Below, piece by piece: positions 32,905-41,778 of a stretch of DNA of 42,681 nt. Position numbers and translations under genes: made by a program. Every line of letters starts with the position of its first letter. Positions within the stretch are counted from its first letter, which is position 1. The notes below the pieces were generated by a model. It worked only from the letters and a program-made list of their open reading frames with translations. It was not told where the DNA came from and searched no databases. Source of the stretch: Pseudomonadota bacterium (GTDB lineage Bacteria > Pseudomonadota > Gammaproteobacteria > UBA1113); NCBI GenBank assembly GCA_021781965.1, contig JAJXVU010000020.1, forward strand, positions 1 through 42,681, written 5' to 3'.

Positions 32905-33900
32905 TTAAGGAACAGCGACTAAAGTTAACAATTGGCTCACGATGTGATCACTGTCTATGCCTTGAGCGATCGCTTCATAGCTTAGCAATACACGATGACG
33001 TAAGATATCGTGCGCAATCGCGTGTATATCTTGTGGTATCACAAAATCTCGACCTTTTAAAAAAGCTAAAGCTCGTGCCGCACGTGCTAAACCTATAGTC
33101 GCGCGCGGGCTGGCACCAAAGCGTATCCATTGCGACAATTGTTCGGAATAAGCTTTAGGCTGGCGACTCGCCATGATCAATTGCACGATATATTCTTCTA
33201 GCGCTTTAGACAAATGCACTTGCAACACGGCTTGTCGTGCTTTAAAAATAGTTGTTGTCGAAGTAATCGGTTTAATCGCATGTGGATGTACGCTGTTTTC
33301 TAGAGCTTCTCTATGATTTAAATTCAAAATAGCGTGTTCTGTTCTAGTATCGGGATAATCAATTTTGACATATAATAAAAAACGATCCAATTGCGCTTCG
33401 GGCAGGGGATAAGTGCCTTCATGTTCTATAGGATTTTGTGTGGCCATCACCATAAATAATGGGGGTAGGTCGTAAGTCGTTTGGCCTATGGTAATTTGGC
33501 GTTCGCCCATTGCTTCTAACAAGGCGGATTGCACTTTGGCCGGAGCACGGTTGATTTCATCGGCCAACACGATGTTGTGAAATAAAGGGCCCTGCTGGAA
33601 AACGAATTCACCCGTTTGCGGTCTGTAGATATCGGTACCGGTGAGATCAGCGGGTAATAAATCAGGTGTAAATTGGATGCGATGAAAATCGCCTTCGATG
33701 CAATCGGCCAAAGCCTTGATAGCCGTTGTTTTGGCTAAGCCGGGGGCGCCTTCTACCAATAAATGGCCATCGGCCAATAAGGCTACCAATAGACGTTGGG
33801 TTAAGGCTTGTTGTCCCAGCACCCTATGGTCTAGATATTGCATCACACGCAGCAAAGGTGTAAGGGTATCGCTTAAAATTTGATCAGATACTGTTTCCAT
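32905..33900 (-). CDS. MoxR-family AAA+ ATPase
   Basis: 331 residues. Walker A GAPGLAKTT, Walker B VLADEINRAP, sensor 1 MATQNPIEHEGTYPLPEAQLDRFL, and the C-terminal lid domain with RFGASPRATIGLARAARALAFLKGR. MoxR ATPases act as chaperones for metal insertion or assembly of membrane and secreted complexes together with vWA proteins. GTG at 33909 is too close to GGAGG, so ATG 33900 is chosen. First gene of the eight-gene operon ending with the SDR. Confidence 0.94.
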   Translation of the reverse strand: METVSDQILSDTLTPLLRVMQYLDHRVLGQQALTQRLLVALLADGHLLVEGAPGLAKTTAIKALADCIEGDFHRIQFTPDLLPADLTGTDIYRPQTGEFVFQQGPLFHNIVLADEINRAPAKVQSALLEAMGERQITIGQTTYDLPPLFMVMATQNPIEHEGTYPLPEAQLDRFLLYVKIDYPDTRTEHAILNLNHREALENSVHPHAIKPITSTTTIFKARQAVLQVHLSKALEEYIVQLIMASRQPKAYSEQLSQWIRFGASPRATIGLARAARALAFLKGRDFVIPQDIHAIAHDILRHRVLLSYEAIAQGIDSDHIVSQLLTLVAVP

Positions 33901-33942
33901 ATTGGTCACTTCCTCCGTCAGATTAGTTTCACCAAAGGCGAT

Positions 33943-33971
33943 AGATTACCCTTTTTTTGTGCAATTTGCAA
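33943..33971 (-). promoter_or_regulatory. Promoter of the moxR-bat operon
   Basis: On the minus strand, TTGCAA (33966-33971), 17 bases, TAATCT (33943-33948), 42 bases before the ATG at 33900. Confidence 0.55.
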
Positions 33972-33983
33972 GGGGACGGCTGA

Positions 33984-34445
33984 TTACTCTTTAGCTGTTC
34001 TTACCGCATCTGGGCCGCCAGGTGGCCATTCGTCGTGTTGGGGTAAACCGTCGCAGATATCATACCAAGGTGCTTTAGAACCTACAAAAACATTCATCGT
34101 CGGGCGTGCGTCTGGATCTTGTTCTAAGCCGCCTAAGGGCAAACCTATGTATTCCGGTTGTTTCGCGTGGTAGCTGATTAGATTCGAGCCACAGATAGAG
34201 CAAAATGTTTTAGTGATGTGAGATGTGGTATCTGTATATTTAGAAAGATGCTCCTCACCACGCAACCAGTTAAATTGTTTGCTGGCTATGGCAGCGCGTG
34301 TTCTAAACGCCGCGCCATGCCAACGCCTGCATTTCGAGCAATGACAATTAACGATGAGACCGAGCTTGCCTTCTATTTCATAAGCAATGGCGCCACATAA
34401 ACATTGGCCGGTTAATTTTTGTTTTTTTTGGTTATCAGTAGTCAT
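33984..34445 (-). CDS. GFA-family zinc protein (DUF636)
   Basis: 153 residues. The zinc-binding pattern GQCLCGAIAYEIEG...NCHCSKCRRWHGAAF...FCSICGSNLISY has all seven expected cysteines (C-x-C, C-x-C-x2-C, C-x2-C). Members are named after glutathione-dependent formaldehyde-activating enzyme, but that activity has been doubted, and most relatives have no known substrate. It is downstream of ogt on the same strand (11-base gap), probably co-transcribed. Confidence 0.9.
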   Translation of the reverse strand: MTTDNQKKQKLTGQCLCGAIAYEIEGKLGLIVNCHCSKCRRWHGAAFRTRAAIASKQFNWLRGEEHLSKYTDTTSHITKTFCSICGSNLISYHAKQPEYIGLPLGGLEQDPDARPTMNVFVGSKAPWYDICDGLPQHDEWPPGGPDAVRTAKE

Positions 34446-34456
34446 GAAATGTGCTC

Positions 34457-34999
34457 CTACACTGCAACTTTCAACGCACTAGAATTTTTTTCTAGAGTCA
34501 ATAAGTATTGTTTTAAATCTAACCCACCTGCAAAACCCGTTAATTGGCCATTAGCGCCTATAACACGATGACAAGGGATGATGATTGGAATAGGGTTGTA
34601 ATGATTGGCCATGCCTACAGCACGTGCTTTATTACGATTGCCCACTTTTTCTGCTTGCTCGGCATAAGAGCGTGTTTGTCCATAAGGAATATTACACAGC
34701 GCTTGCCAGGCTTGCAGTTGAAAATCGGTTCCTTTCAAAACCAGTGGCAAGTCAAAAGTGCGGCGTTTGCCCGCAAAATATTCTTGCAAGGCTTTGGCAG
34801 TTTTTAAAAAAAGAGGATGTTGCTCGTCTTTTCTAAATGTGTGCAACGCGAGTAGACATTCCTCTGTTTCTTGTTCATTGCCCCATGCAATTCGATGCAA
34901 GGCTTTAGACGAAACAAACACAGTTAATGGCCCTACGGGAGTGGAAATTTTTCCATAGCTGCAATCTAAGGGTAAATGTGAAATCCAATTTTTTCTCAT
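34457..34999 (-). CDS. ogt: Methylated-DNA--protein-cysteine methyltransferase
   Basis: 180 residues. Removes O6-alkyl groups from guanine by suicide transfer to Cys143 in IIIPCHRVIGANGQLTGFAGGLDLKQYLL; the helix-turn-helix and arginine finger RNKARAVGMAN are present. No Ada regulatory domain, so it is Ogt-like. ATG 34999 is preferred over 35011, because GGAG lies seven bases before it and the longer start would contain the ribosome binding site. Confidence 0.94.
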   Translation of the reverse strand: MRKNWISHLPLDCSYGKISTPVGPLTVFVSSKALHRIAWGNEQETEECLLALHTFRKDEQHPLFLKTAKALQEYFAGKRRTFDLPLVLKGTDFQLQAWQALCNIPYGQTRSYAEQAEKVGNRNKARAVGMANHYNPIPIIIPCHRVIGANGQLTGFAGGLDLKQYLLTLEKNSSALKVAV

Positions 35000-35169
35000 G
35001 TGGTTCTCCATGTGGCTGAATTTATCTTTGTTATTTTCTCATAATTAAAAAGCTTTGTCATCTTCGCCACAGATGAGGCTTCAAGCTATTGTCATTTTAA
35101 GAGCGACTTTTTCATGAATTACCAGAATACGCAATATTTCATACGCGATAGATATCTGTTTAGCGAATA

Positions 35170-35203
35170 CTTCTACCCCCAAGATGTAGCTTGAGGGTAG
35201 AAG
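35170..35203 (-). terminator. 14-bp hairpin after the repeat-protein gene
   Basis: CTTCTACCCCCAAG (35170-35183) pairs with CTTGAGGGTAGAAG (35190-35203) with one mismatch and a six-base loop, 11 bases past the stop codon. No U tract follows in either direction, so it may stabilise the mRNA end rather than terminate. Confidence 0.45.
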
Positions 35204-35214
35204 GAATGATTAGA

Positions 35215-37140
35215 CTAGCGCGTTGGATTTAGAGGCTTTGGATTTGGAGCGCGCTCGTTTAATTTTGCTTTTGCTTGTGGGGCTGGTAAGAGCTGGTCAA
35301 ATTCTAAGTTTGTGTTTCGATCTTGTGGATCTCGCAATTTTCGCTCTTGTCCTGCATGAACCAGTTGCTTTTCATAGTCATCTAAGATCACTTTTAATTC
35401 GTAGATTTCCCCTTCTTTAATTTGTCCTTTTTCATCTGTTTCCTTAATATTAAGAGCATTTGGAAAACGCACAGGAATCTGCGCAGCTTCAAAGTTAATA
35501 CCACAACGAACACTCGCATTGTCTAGTCGGTTTGATTGGTCGGCAATTGCAACCGCAAGTCTATTGGGTAAGTTAAGGTTTACACACGCTAGGATATGAG
35601 CTTGTAACGCTGGACTAAATTTATCCCAGTATGCTTGAATTCGTGGCTCATAACTTATCAGTCTATCACGATTTGTTTTTTCTAATTTAGCAAAAGGAAT
35701 TTTTGTTTTTAGCTTTATATGGCGGTTAACTAAAGCAGGCGCAGCTAAAAGTAGGTGAGGATTGGCGCCTACAAGGCTCTTTGCACGAGGATACATTGGC
35801 GGCGCGGAGGGCTCGGGATCCGGTGTTGCAGAAACCGGAGCCGGTGTTATAGGGGAATGAGAAGGCGCTGCTGCGTTTGTGACAGAATAAGTCTCAAATT
35901 CTTTAAACTGCATTGATTGCGCGTATAAAGCATCTTGTAATCTCGAATCACTTAACGGTGCGGCCACTGATGTGTTCAAGGCGGCTACAATTGGGATTAA
36001 ATGACTTGGTGGAGTAAAATACGTATTGTCTATCTTTCTGCGATTATTTGTATAGCCATTAATCTGTGAATTATATTCACGCCAACCTTGAGCATTAGCT
36101 TCCGCTTCAGTGTTAGGACAAGCAAACTTCACCAGCGTGTCAATCACTTTAGGGTTATCTAACTGAAATTTTAAATTGGCATTTATGTTAAAAATTCGTA
36201 TGCCTGAAGTGCGGCGCTGTTCGTTTCCAATTGTCTCAGCAATAACATAAGTTTCTTCATGTTCTACACCTTGAGTTGCCAATAGTCTTACGACGGTTTT
36301 TAATTTTTTCCATTGTGCTGGTGTGGGGGCATTGTTCCCGCCCCTTGCTCTTATGATCAAATCTCCTTCAGGTGTCTTGCCTAGAGTGATTTTTTTTTCT
36401 GCCCCCATGAGTAATAACATAACAGCCAAACAAGCATGCAGTTTCTGTTGAAGCTCTAAACTAGTATTAATATAGTGAGAAATTACGGGCTCTGATTGGC
36501 GATCAGGGATAGGATGATAAGGTGGGGCAGATGGAGTGGGGTAGGGATTGTTGACTGGTTGTGAATAAGCTGGAGCAGAATAAGAAGGGCCGCTGGCTGA
36601 TTGTGAATAAGCTGGAGCGGGGGTATAAGCAAAACTGCTGGCTGGTTGTGAATAAGTTGGAGCGGGGGTATAAGCAAAACAGCTGGCTGATTGTGAATAA
36701 GCTGGAGGAGGGGCATAAGCAAAACTGCTGGCTGGTTGTGAATAAGTTGGAGCGGGGGTATAAGCAAAACTGCTGACTGGTTGTGAATAAGCTGGGGCGG
36801 GGGTATAAGCAGGACCGCTAATTGGAGCTATACTAAATGCCGCTATAAGATCGAATGTAAGTGGTACTAATATCTGCAAGTTAATATTTGAAATGTAGAA
36901 GCCTGCAGGAAAACGATAGCCCGTTATGATGCCCTCTTTAGATAGAAAATGCATAAGATTTTCTAACCGTTGCTTTTGTTCTAGTGTTGGTGGGTACTGC
37001 ACGTTGTCTAGTATTTCTAGACCGTTCTGCCCCTCGTTTAGGAAGAAACGGCCCTGAGCGTCCATAGTTACAAAGAAGTTGTTTAAAAAGGATATAGTTT
37101 TCTGCTTAGACATTGGGTCTAAATTATTATAGAGGAGCAT
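35215..37140 (-). CDS. Large proline-rich repeat protein with PSAP and PPxY motifs, possible effector
   Basis: 641 residues; family not recognised. Residues 1-100 form one domain (LNNFFVTMDAQGRFFL...GFYISNINLQILV). Residues 108-196 are six tandem 14/15-residue repeats of the type SFAYTPAPxYSQPAS. Residues 230-330 hold a second domain whose end GIRIFNINANLKFQL resembles the end of the first (internal duplication). A Pro-rich linker contains PSAPPMY (444-450); another PSAP is near 207 and PPAY near 147. The C-terminal 170 residues are helical and basic. No signal peptide. ATG 37140 is chosen over 37164 because CGAGG sits seven bases before it. PSAP and PPxY are short motifs used by viruses to recruit TSG101 and Nedd4 ligases, so host-cell action is a tempting inference. 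The gene is in an accessory stretch next to dotU/icmF. Confidence 0.72.
   Translation of the reverse strand: MLLYNNLDPMSKQKTISFLNNFFVTMDAQGRFFLNEGQNGLEILDNVQYPPTLEQKQRLENLMHFLSKEGIITGYRFPAGFYISNINLQILVPLTFDLIAAFSIAPISGPAYTPAPAYSQPVSSFAYTPAPTYSQPASSFAYAPPPAYSQSASCFAYTPAPTYSQPASSFAYTPAPAYSQSASGPSYSAPAYSQPVNNPYPTPSAPPYHPIPDRQSEPVISHYINTSLELQQKLHACLAVMLLLMGAEKKITLGKTPEGDLIIRARGGNNAPTPAQWKKLKTVVRLLATQGVEHEETYVIAETIGNEQRRTSGIRIFNINANLKFQLDNPKVIDTLVKFACPNTEAEANAQGWREYNSQINGYTNNRRKIDNTYFTPPSHLIPIVAALNTSVAAPLSDSRLQDALYAQSMQFKEFETYSVTNAAAPSHSPITPAPVSATPDPEPSAPPMYPRAKSLVGANPHLLLAAPALVNRHIKLKTKIPFAKLEKTNRDRLISYEPRIQAYWDKFSPALQAHILACVNLNLPNRLAVAIADQSNRLDNASVRCGINFEAAQIPVRFPNALNIKETDEKGQIKEGEIYELKVILDDYEKQLVHAGQERKLRDPQDRNTNLEFDQLLPAPQAKAKLNERAPNPKPLNPTR
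36553..36819 (-). repeat. 45-bp tandem repeat inside the proline-rich protein gene
   Basis: Five units of 45 bp and one of 42 bp (267 bp in total), each beginning GGCTGRTTGTGAATAAGYTGG on the plus strand. Units differ mainly at a few third positions and at the T/A and S/C residue positions. Copy number is likely to vary by slippage or recombination without changing the frame. Confidence 0.9.
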
Positions 37141-37166
37141 GATTTTACCTCGTTGATTATTCATTA

Positions 37167-37172
37167 ATTATA
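37167..37172 (-). promoter_or_regulatory. Consensus -10 upstream of the proline-rich repeat gene
   Basis: TATAAT on the minus strand, 26 bases before ATG 37140. No convincing -35 or PmrA-like box is found upstream. Confidence 0.4.
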
Positions 37173-37362
37173 AAAATGCGAGTCATTATCATACACTAAA
37201 AAGCTTTTTATGTAAGTAACTCGTTCATTTTTTTGGCACTAAATAGCTCAACCTGAGCCGTGAGGGCTAGGAAAGAAACTGGTTCTACAACCTTCGGTCT
37301 ATGTGAATGAATGTGAAAGACAAGAAGAGAAATACTTTTCTTAGTGTACAAATTTTGGTATT

Positions 37363-38484
37363 ATGGCCGCCTTATCATTTGCTACATTGGGCGTTAACTT
37401 GAAACTATTTAAACGGGTCATAAAAATAAGTCTCATCGTATTCTTGTTATTTGCCATGATAGCTGCGGCATTGGTTTATTTACGGCCTTCTGGACTGTCA
37501 CCTATCAGCATAGTCATCACGCAAATGGCCAAACGCAATTATGCTTGGCAATGTTCTGCTCCACTTATTCAACAGCCTTTAAATGCCAAAGGTAATATCG
37601 TTTGGATTAAATTGCAGTGCCAAGGCACCTATCCTTGGGGTTTTTCAAAGAAATCTAGAGATACTGGTGTGCTGACGATAAATATAGTGGATGCCAATCT
37701 GGCGGATGCAAACATTTTTGTAAAACCAACGATAGGCAAGGCAAACGCTAAAAATACTTATCGCGGTACTTTATTAGAACAAGCCGCATCATATCCGAAT
37801 GCGGTTGCGGGTATCAATGGCGGCTATTTCCGTACCAAACCAAATCGTCACGATCCAAATTGCACTAGACGTTCCCCTAAAACGCCTATGAATACCTCAA
37901 ATCAGATCGGTGATGGCTTGCTGGTGATTGATAGCCAGGTGTATTCCACTAACTGTGATGGTGGCAAATTGTCTGAAGTCGGACGCTCAAGTCTCATTCA
38001 AGATACTACTACCAAACAATGGCGTATTGAACGAATAAAAAAGGATACCGTTCCTGCCAATACTGTGAATGCAATTGGCGCAGGTCCAGGATTGATTCAA
38101 ACCATAGTCGGTGAACCACAGATCCAAATCACTTGGGAAGGCATTTTGTCTACGTTCGAATTTAGTGCGAATGCGGCCGTTATTTTAGCAAAAGATAAAC
38201 AAGGTAAGTCACATATGTTATTTTTTACGGTGGATGGCATAGACAGAAAATATGGTATGACTTCTATTGGGATGGCTAATTTTATTTATACAAAAATACC
38301 AACTTTATTTGGACTTAAACTCATATCTGCTATGAGTATGGATCAGGGTAATTCAACCACACTGTTTGTCAAAAAGGCTGATAACCATATTGCATCCGTT
38401 ACTGGAACGCATGGCACAATACGGGATGTTTATGACGGTTTGTTTATAGTGGATGGTAGCAGTTCCTATACTCATAGCAGTTGA
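37363..38484 (+). CDS. Phosphodiester glycosidase family protein (NAGPA/DUF2233), membrane-anchored
   Basis: Up to 373 residues. One N-terminal membrane anchor (ISLIVFLLFAMIAAALVYL), then a periplasmic NAGPA-type domain: AVAGINGGYF, AIGAGPGLIQ, LFFTVDGIDRKYGMTSIGMANF, AMSMDQGNSTTLFV, which match the conserved metal/active-site blocks of phosphodiester glycosidases. Relatives cleave sugar-1-phosphodiester bonds in exopolysaccharide, teichoic acid or N-glycan signals. Start is doubtful: TTG 37399 (MKLFKRVIKISL) may be correct, since a TATTAT -10-like box (37359-37364) overlaps the ATG at 37363. Its last six codons and stop lie inside mobile element copy C. Confidence 0.8.
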   Translation: MAALSFATLGVNLKLFKRVIKISLIVFLLFAMIAAALVYLRPSGLSPISIVITQMAKRNYAWQCSAPLIQQPLNAKGNIVWIKLQCQGTYPWGFSKKSRDTGVLTINIVDANLADANIFVKPTIGKANAKNTYRGTLLEQAASYPNAVAGINGGYFRTKPNRHDPNCTRRSPKTPMNTSNQIGDGLLVIDSQVYSTNCDGGKLSEVGRSSLIQDTTTKQWRIERIKKDTVPANTVNAIGAGPGLIQTIVGEPQIQITWEGILSTFEFSANAAVILAKDKQGKSHMLFFTVDGIDRKYGMTSIGMANFIYTKIPTLFGLKLISAMSMDQGNSTTLFVKKADNHIASVTGTHGTIRDVYDGLFIVDGSSSYTHSS

Positions 38485-38598
38485 TTCTACAGGGCAGAAG
38501 ACTAGCTCTCGAGCACCAGGAGTGACGTACTTATGTCATATACTGGGTGCGAGATGGGCGAAGGCAACAAAGCATAAAAGTCAAATGCGAAGAGTATA
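38467..38598 (+). repeat. 132-bp palindromic mobile element, copy C
   Basis: Same ends (TATACTC at 38467, GAGTATA at 38592-38598) and blocks as copies A and B, with the inner hairpin changed to TGAC/GTCA. It fills the whole gap between the convergent glycosidase and icmF genes: its left end supplies the glycosidase stop codon, and its right end touches the icmF stop codon (38599). Confidence 0.85.
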
Positions 38599-41500
38599 TT
38601 AATCGCCTATCTCTTCCGGCAAAACCGCGCCTTGCAGCAAGCCTGGCACAAAGGGATTAACCGGCGTAGTCAAACTAGCCAGCGTATATTGTACGCTGTC
38701 TTTGCTGTCTTTAGGCAGGCTAAAGATAATTTCAGTAGCAGTTGTGGTAGGCTGTAATTTTGCTTGATTGATCAACTTGATCCAAGCCCAGAGCCCATCT
38801 GCTTGGAAATTTTGTGTTACGTTAGCATCAGTGGTAGTGCTGAGATTGAGCTTACTATCGCTATGTGGCCAAGTCAAACTAACTGGCGCTGCTTTTTGAT
38901 GGTTATACTCGGTGCTTTTGCCATTGGCGATTATAGTGACTGTTTTAATACCTTTAGGCAAAGTAGGGATGAACGCTAATTGCACCGGGGCTAAGTGAGG
39001 ACCTTTATTGAAAAATAATTGCGTGATGAGATCGGTTTGCCGGAAAGCTTGTAAAGTCGCTGGCGATAAATCGAGGCCAGCATTGTCGCGAGTTTTTACT
39101 TTCCACTGCGTAGGATCATTCTTATCTATAAATGCGTCTAAATATTGCGTTAAGTAAAGATTAAACGTGCCCTTAGGCGCAAAGAAAGCTTCGAAGTTGT
39201 TTGCGGTAATGTCTTCTTTGGCATCTACATCTACAGGAAAATGTCGAGCTATATTTTTATTGTAATCAGGCCAAACCCGCTCTTGCCAAGCAGTGTTCAT
39301 ATAATTTTGGCTTTGTTGCAATAAACCCAGCCAGCTTTCTTTCGCCAATTGCTGTGACCAGTTTTTCCATAAAGGCGGTAGAGCTGCAGCTTTATCGTCT
39401 AGGTCCGAAAAAATATCCACTTCGTTCATATGTGTCATGCGATATTGTGCCAATAAAAAAGCTTTTTCTGCGGGATGCGGCGCGCTATTTACACTGCTGA
39501 TTAAATGATTTAAGCGACCTAAATCATGATACCAATCTTTATCTACAGTATTGGCAGGCGATAGAGTTGTATAGAGAAAGGCTAAGCTAATGGGGGTAGG
39601 CAGGCCTTGATACAGTACATTCGTATTATCTTGTATAGTCTTTAAAAATATAGACAAGGTAGAGCGCGCATCTAATATTTGCTCTAAAGAGGCTTCTATC
39701 TTATTTAAATCGGTGCTATCTTCTAACTGTATGGATTGCGCTACTGTTTGCCAGGTAGCAATATATTGAGCCATATAGGTATCGCGGGCTTTTTGTAGAG
39801 CTTCATTTTCATCGAAGGATGGCAAAATGTGATCTTTTAAAATGGATTGCCCATCTTTCAACTGTTTTAGGCTTTTTGGTAATTCTTGATCATAGATGGC
39901 CATAAAATTTTGTTTGGTAAATTCCGCTGGAATGCTGTAATTGTCGGCGCTGTGCTTAAATTGAAATACAGTTTTTGCCGTGGGTAACTTTATGATTAAA
40001 GGGGGGTGAGTGAAGGCATAATCGCTACCGACTATGGCATTGGCTAATTTTTCTGGGGGCTGTTGCGCTAAGTTATTATATGCTTTTTTCAATAGATTGG
40101 GTGCTAAGCTCACTGTAGGTAGAGGCGATAAATTCTTGAGCTCAGATTGTATTAAAGCTAAATCTTTTTCATTGGGTTGGAACGTACTTCCCCAATATTG
40201 TGCTAGCCAATTCCGCGCATAGTTTTTATCAAATTGTTGTGGTACATTAATGGCTTGATAGGTCTTTAAAGCACCATAAATAACGGTTGGTGATGGATTT
40301 TTGTGGTCTAATTCTTGCTGTAGTATTTGTGTTAATTGCCAGGAAAGTATTTTTTGTAAGCCGTTTTCTATCGTTGTTTTTCTTTGTGCAGATAAATCTT
40401 TATTTTGGCTCGCCCATTGCAATATTTTCGGTAGTGTTGCTTTATCAATGGCGTGTTGCATGGTAAATAAGCTTTCTAAGGCGGCAAAAGATTGTTGCGG
40501 TGACAGATCTTTAGGAGTTTCAGTCGTTAAGAATTGGTAGCGTGTGATGGCTTTTTCAGCAATGGCAACGTTATTAATATTTTGTGAAACCTGGTAACCC
40601 CAATATACAAACGCAGCAATAACTGTACAGGCCGAAATGGTTAATACACTACGGCGTTGCCATAATTTACTTTTAAATTCATTTATATCTTTCTGCAGGG
40701 TAAATATCCTTTGATCGCTTAATATTACTCTTCTAAATAAGTTCTTTATAAAAAATGATTCGCGTACTTGTCTTTGTGGTGCCAATACGGGACGCGTGTA
40801 ATGCGTTAAGGAGAATCCTTGTGATAAGGGTTTCAGCAAACGATCAATGACATGTTCTTCTGGAATAGCGCTGGTAAAGTAAATGCCTCTGAGCACAAAA
40901 GTAGATAGAGTAGTGAAGTTGTCCAGTTGCTTATGTAAAAAATAACTCAATGTTTTTTTAAGGCTTTCAATCTGCAATGGAAAATCTTTAATAGAAGAGC
41001 GGCGGTGCCAATCGCGTTCACTGTGTAATCTTGCCATTAAGCGTTCATTTAAATTCTGAATTAAGCCATTAAACTTTAGGGTAAAAGTGTCTAATAATGT
41101 TTGTGAAGAATTTAATTCATCTTCGGTAAAGCTTAAGCCCCAAGGTTGCTCGCGTTCTTCTGGCGACAGATCGTCAAAATATTCGCTAAATCCGGCCAGG
41201 CAATCGGCTTTGGTTAACAATAAATAAATGGGGGCATTGTGGGTTTGTTTTTCTTTTAATTCACTGAGACGCTCGGAAATATTTTGAAAATGCCATGATT
41301 GCTCTTCTTTGCTTTGCAAGGCCAAGCGTTCTAGACTCAAAATTAGAATAATGCCTTGTATGGGATCTTTTTTCTCTTCAAACAATAATTTTAAAAAATG
41401 TTCCCATAATTGCGCGCCAGCTTGGGTAGCCGAATCGTGCAAGGTAAATTGCCCGGAAGTATCAAAAAAGACTGCTTCGCGCGATACCCACAAGTCGCAA

Positions 41501-41778
41501 TGGCGCGTGGTGGGAATGATGTGCCCAGGTAAGGTTGATTTTTTAGTTAAAATAAAATTTAAGCCAGAATGTGCCAATAGCGATGATTTTCCTGTTTGTG
41601 GACCACCTAAGATCAAAAACCAAGGCAAATCAAATAAAGTTTTTCCTTTTGGGTCTAAATCGATCTTTGTATTCTTTAAGAACTCCATTGCGCCTGCGAA
41701 TGTTTTCTCCAATACGCTGAGCTCGGTAGCAAACTTAATTTGTGGCTTTATCTTTTCTTCTATGACGGGTAGTTTCAT
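38599..41778 (-). CDS. icmF: IcmF/TssM-family secretion system protein
   Basis: 1059 residues. P-loop NTPase domain near the N-terminus: Walker A LILGGPQTGKSS (55-66), TTRHCDLWVSREAVFFDTSGQF around Walker B, and LTKADCL (the G4-like motif). One membrane helix near 375-395 (VLTISACTVIAAFVYWGY), then a long periplasmic helical region and the C-terminal IcmF domain (NFQADGLWAWIKLINQAKL...NPFVPGLLQGAVLP). In type VI systems TssM has extra membrane helices before the NTPase domain; here translation starts just 52 residues before the P-loop and none is seen. It joins DotU to brace the secretion channel. Its ATG overlaps the dotU stop. The window cannot by itself separate a Dot/Icm from a type VI system. 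Confidence 0.88.
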   Translation of the reverse strand: MKLPVIEEKIKPQIKFATELSVLEKTFAGAMEFLKNTKIDLDPKGKTLFDLPWFLILGGPQTGKSSLLAHSGLNFILTKKSTLPGHIIPTTRHCDLWVSREAVFFDTSGQFTLHDSATQAGAQLWEHFLKLLFEEKKDPIQGIILILSLERLALQSKEEQSWHFQNISERLSELKEKQTHNAPIYLLLTKADCLAGFSEYFDDLSPEEREQPWGLSFTEDELNSSQTLLDTFTLKFNGLIQNLNERLMARLHSERDWHRRSSIKDFPLQIESLKKTLSYFLHKQLDNFTTLSTFVLRGIYFTSAIPEEHVIDRLLKPLSQGFSLTHYTRPVLAPQRQVRESFFIKNLFRRVILSDQRIFTLQKDINEFKSKLWQRRSVLTISACTVIAAFVYWGYQVSQNINNVAIAEKAITRYQFLTTETPKDLSPQQSFAALESLFTMQHAIDKATLPKILQWASQNKDLSAQRKTTIENGLQKILSWQLTQILQQELDHKNPSPTVIYGALKTYQAINVPQQFDKNYARNWLAQYWGSTFQPNEKDLALIQSELKNLSPLPTVSLAPNLLKKAYNNLAQQPPEKLANAIVGSDYAFTHPPLIIKLPTAKTVFQFKHSADNYSIPAEFTKQNFMAIYDQELPKSLKQLKDGQSILKDHILPSFDENEALQKARDTYMAQYIATWQTVAQSIQLEDSTDLNKIEASLEQILDARSTLSIFLKTIQDNTNVLYQGLPTPISLAFLYTTLSPANTVDKDWYHDLGRLNHLISSVNSAPHPAEKAFLLAQYRMTHMNEVDIFSDLDDKAAALPPLWKNWSQQLAKESWLGLLQQSQNYMNTAWQERVWPDYNKNIARHFPVDVDAKEDITANNFEAFFAPKGTFNLYLTQYLDAFIDKNDPTQWKVKTRDNAGLDLSPATLQAFRQTDLITQLFFNKGPHLAPVQLAFIPTLPKGIKTVTIIANGKSTEYNHQKAAPVSLTWPHSDSKLNLSTTTDANVTQNFQADGLWAWIKLINQAKLQPTTTATEIIFSLPKDSKDSVQYTLASLTTPVNPFVPGLLQGAVLPEEIGD

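Noticed and set aside
36561..36776. Open frame on the plus strand through the 45-bp repeats
   Set aside because: Any repeat whose unit is a multiple of three can stay open in several frames; it has no start signals and is opposite a convincing gene.
36553..36819. CRISPR array
   Set aside because: The units are contiguous 45-bp coding repeats without unique spacers.
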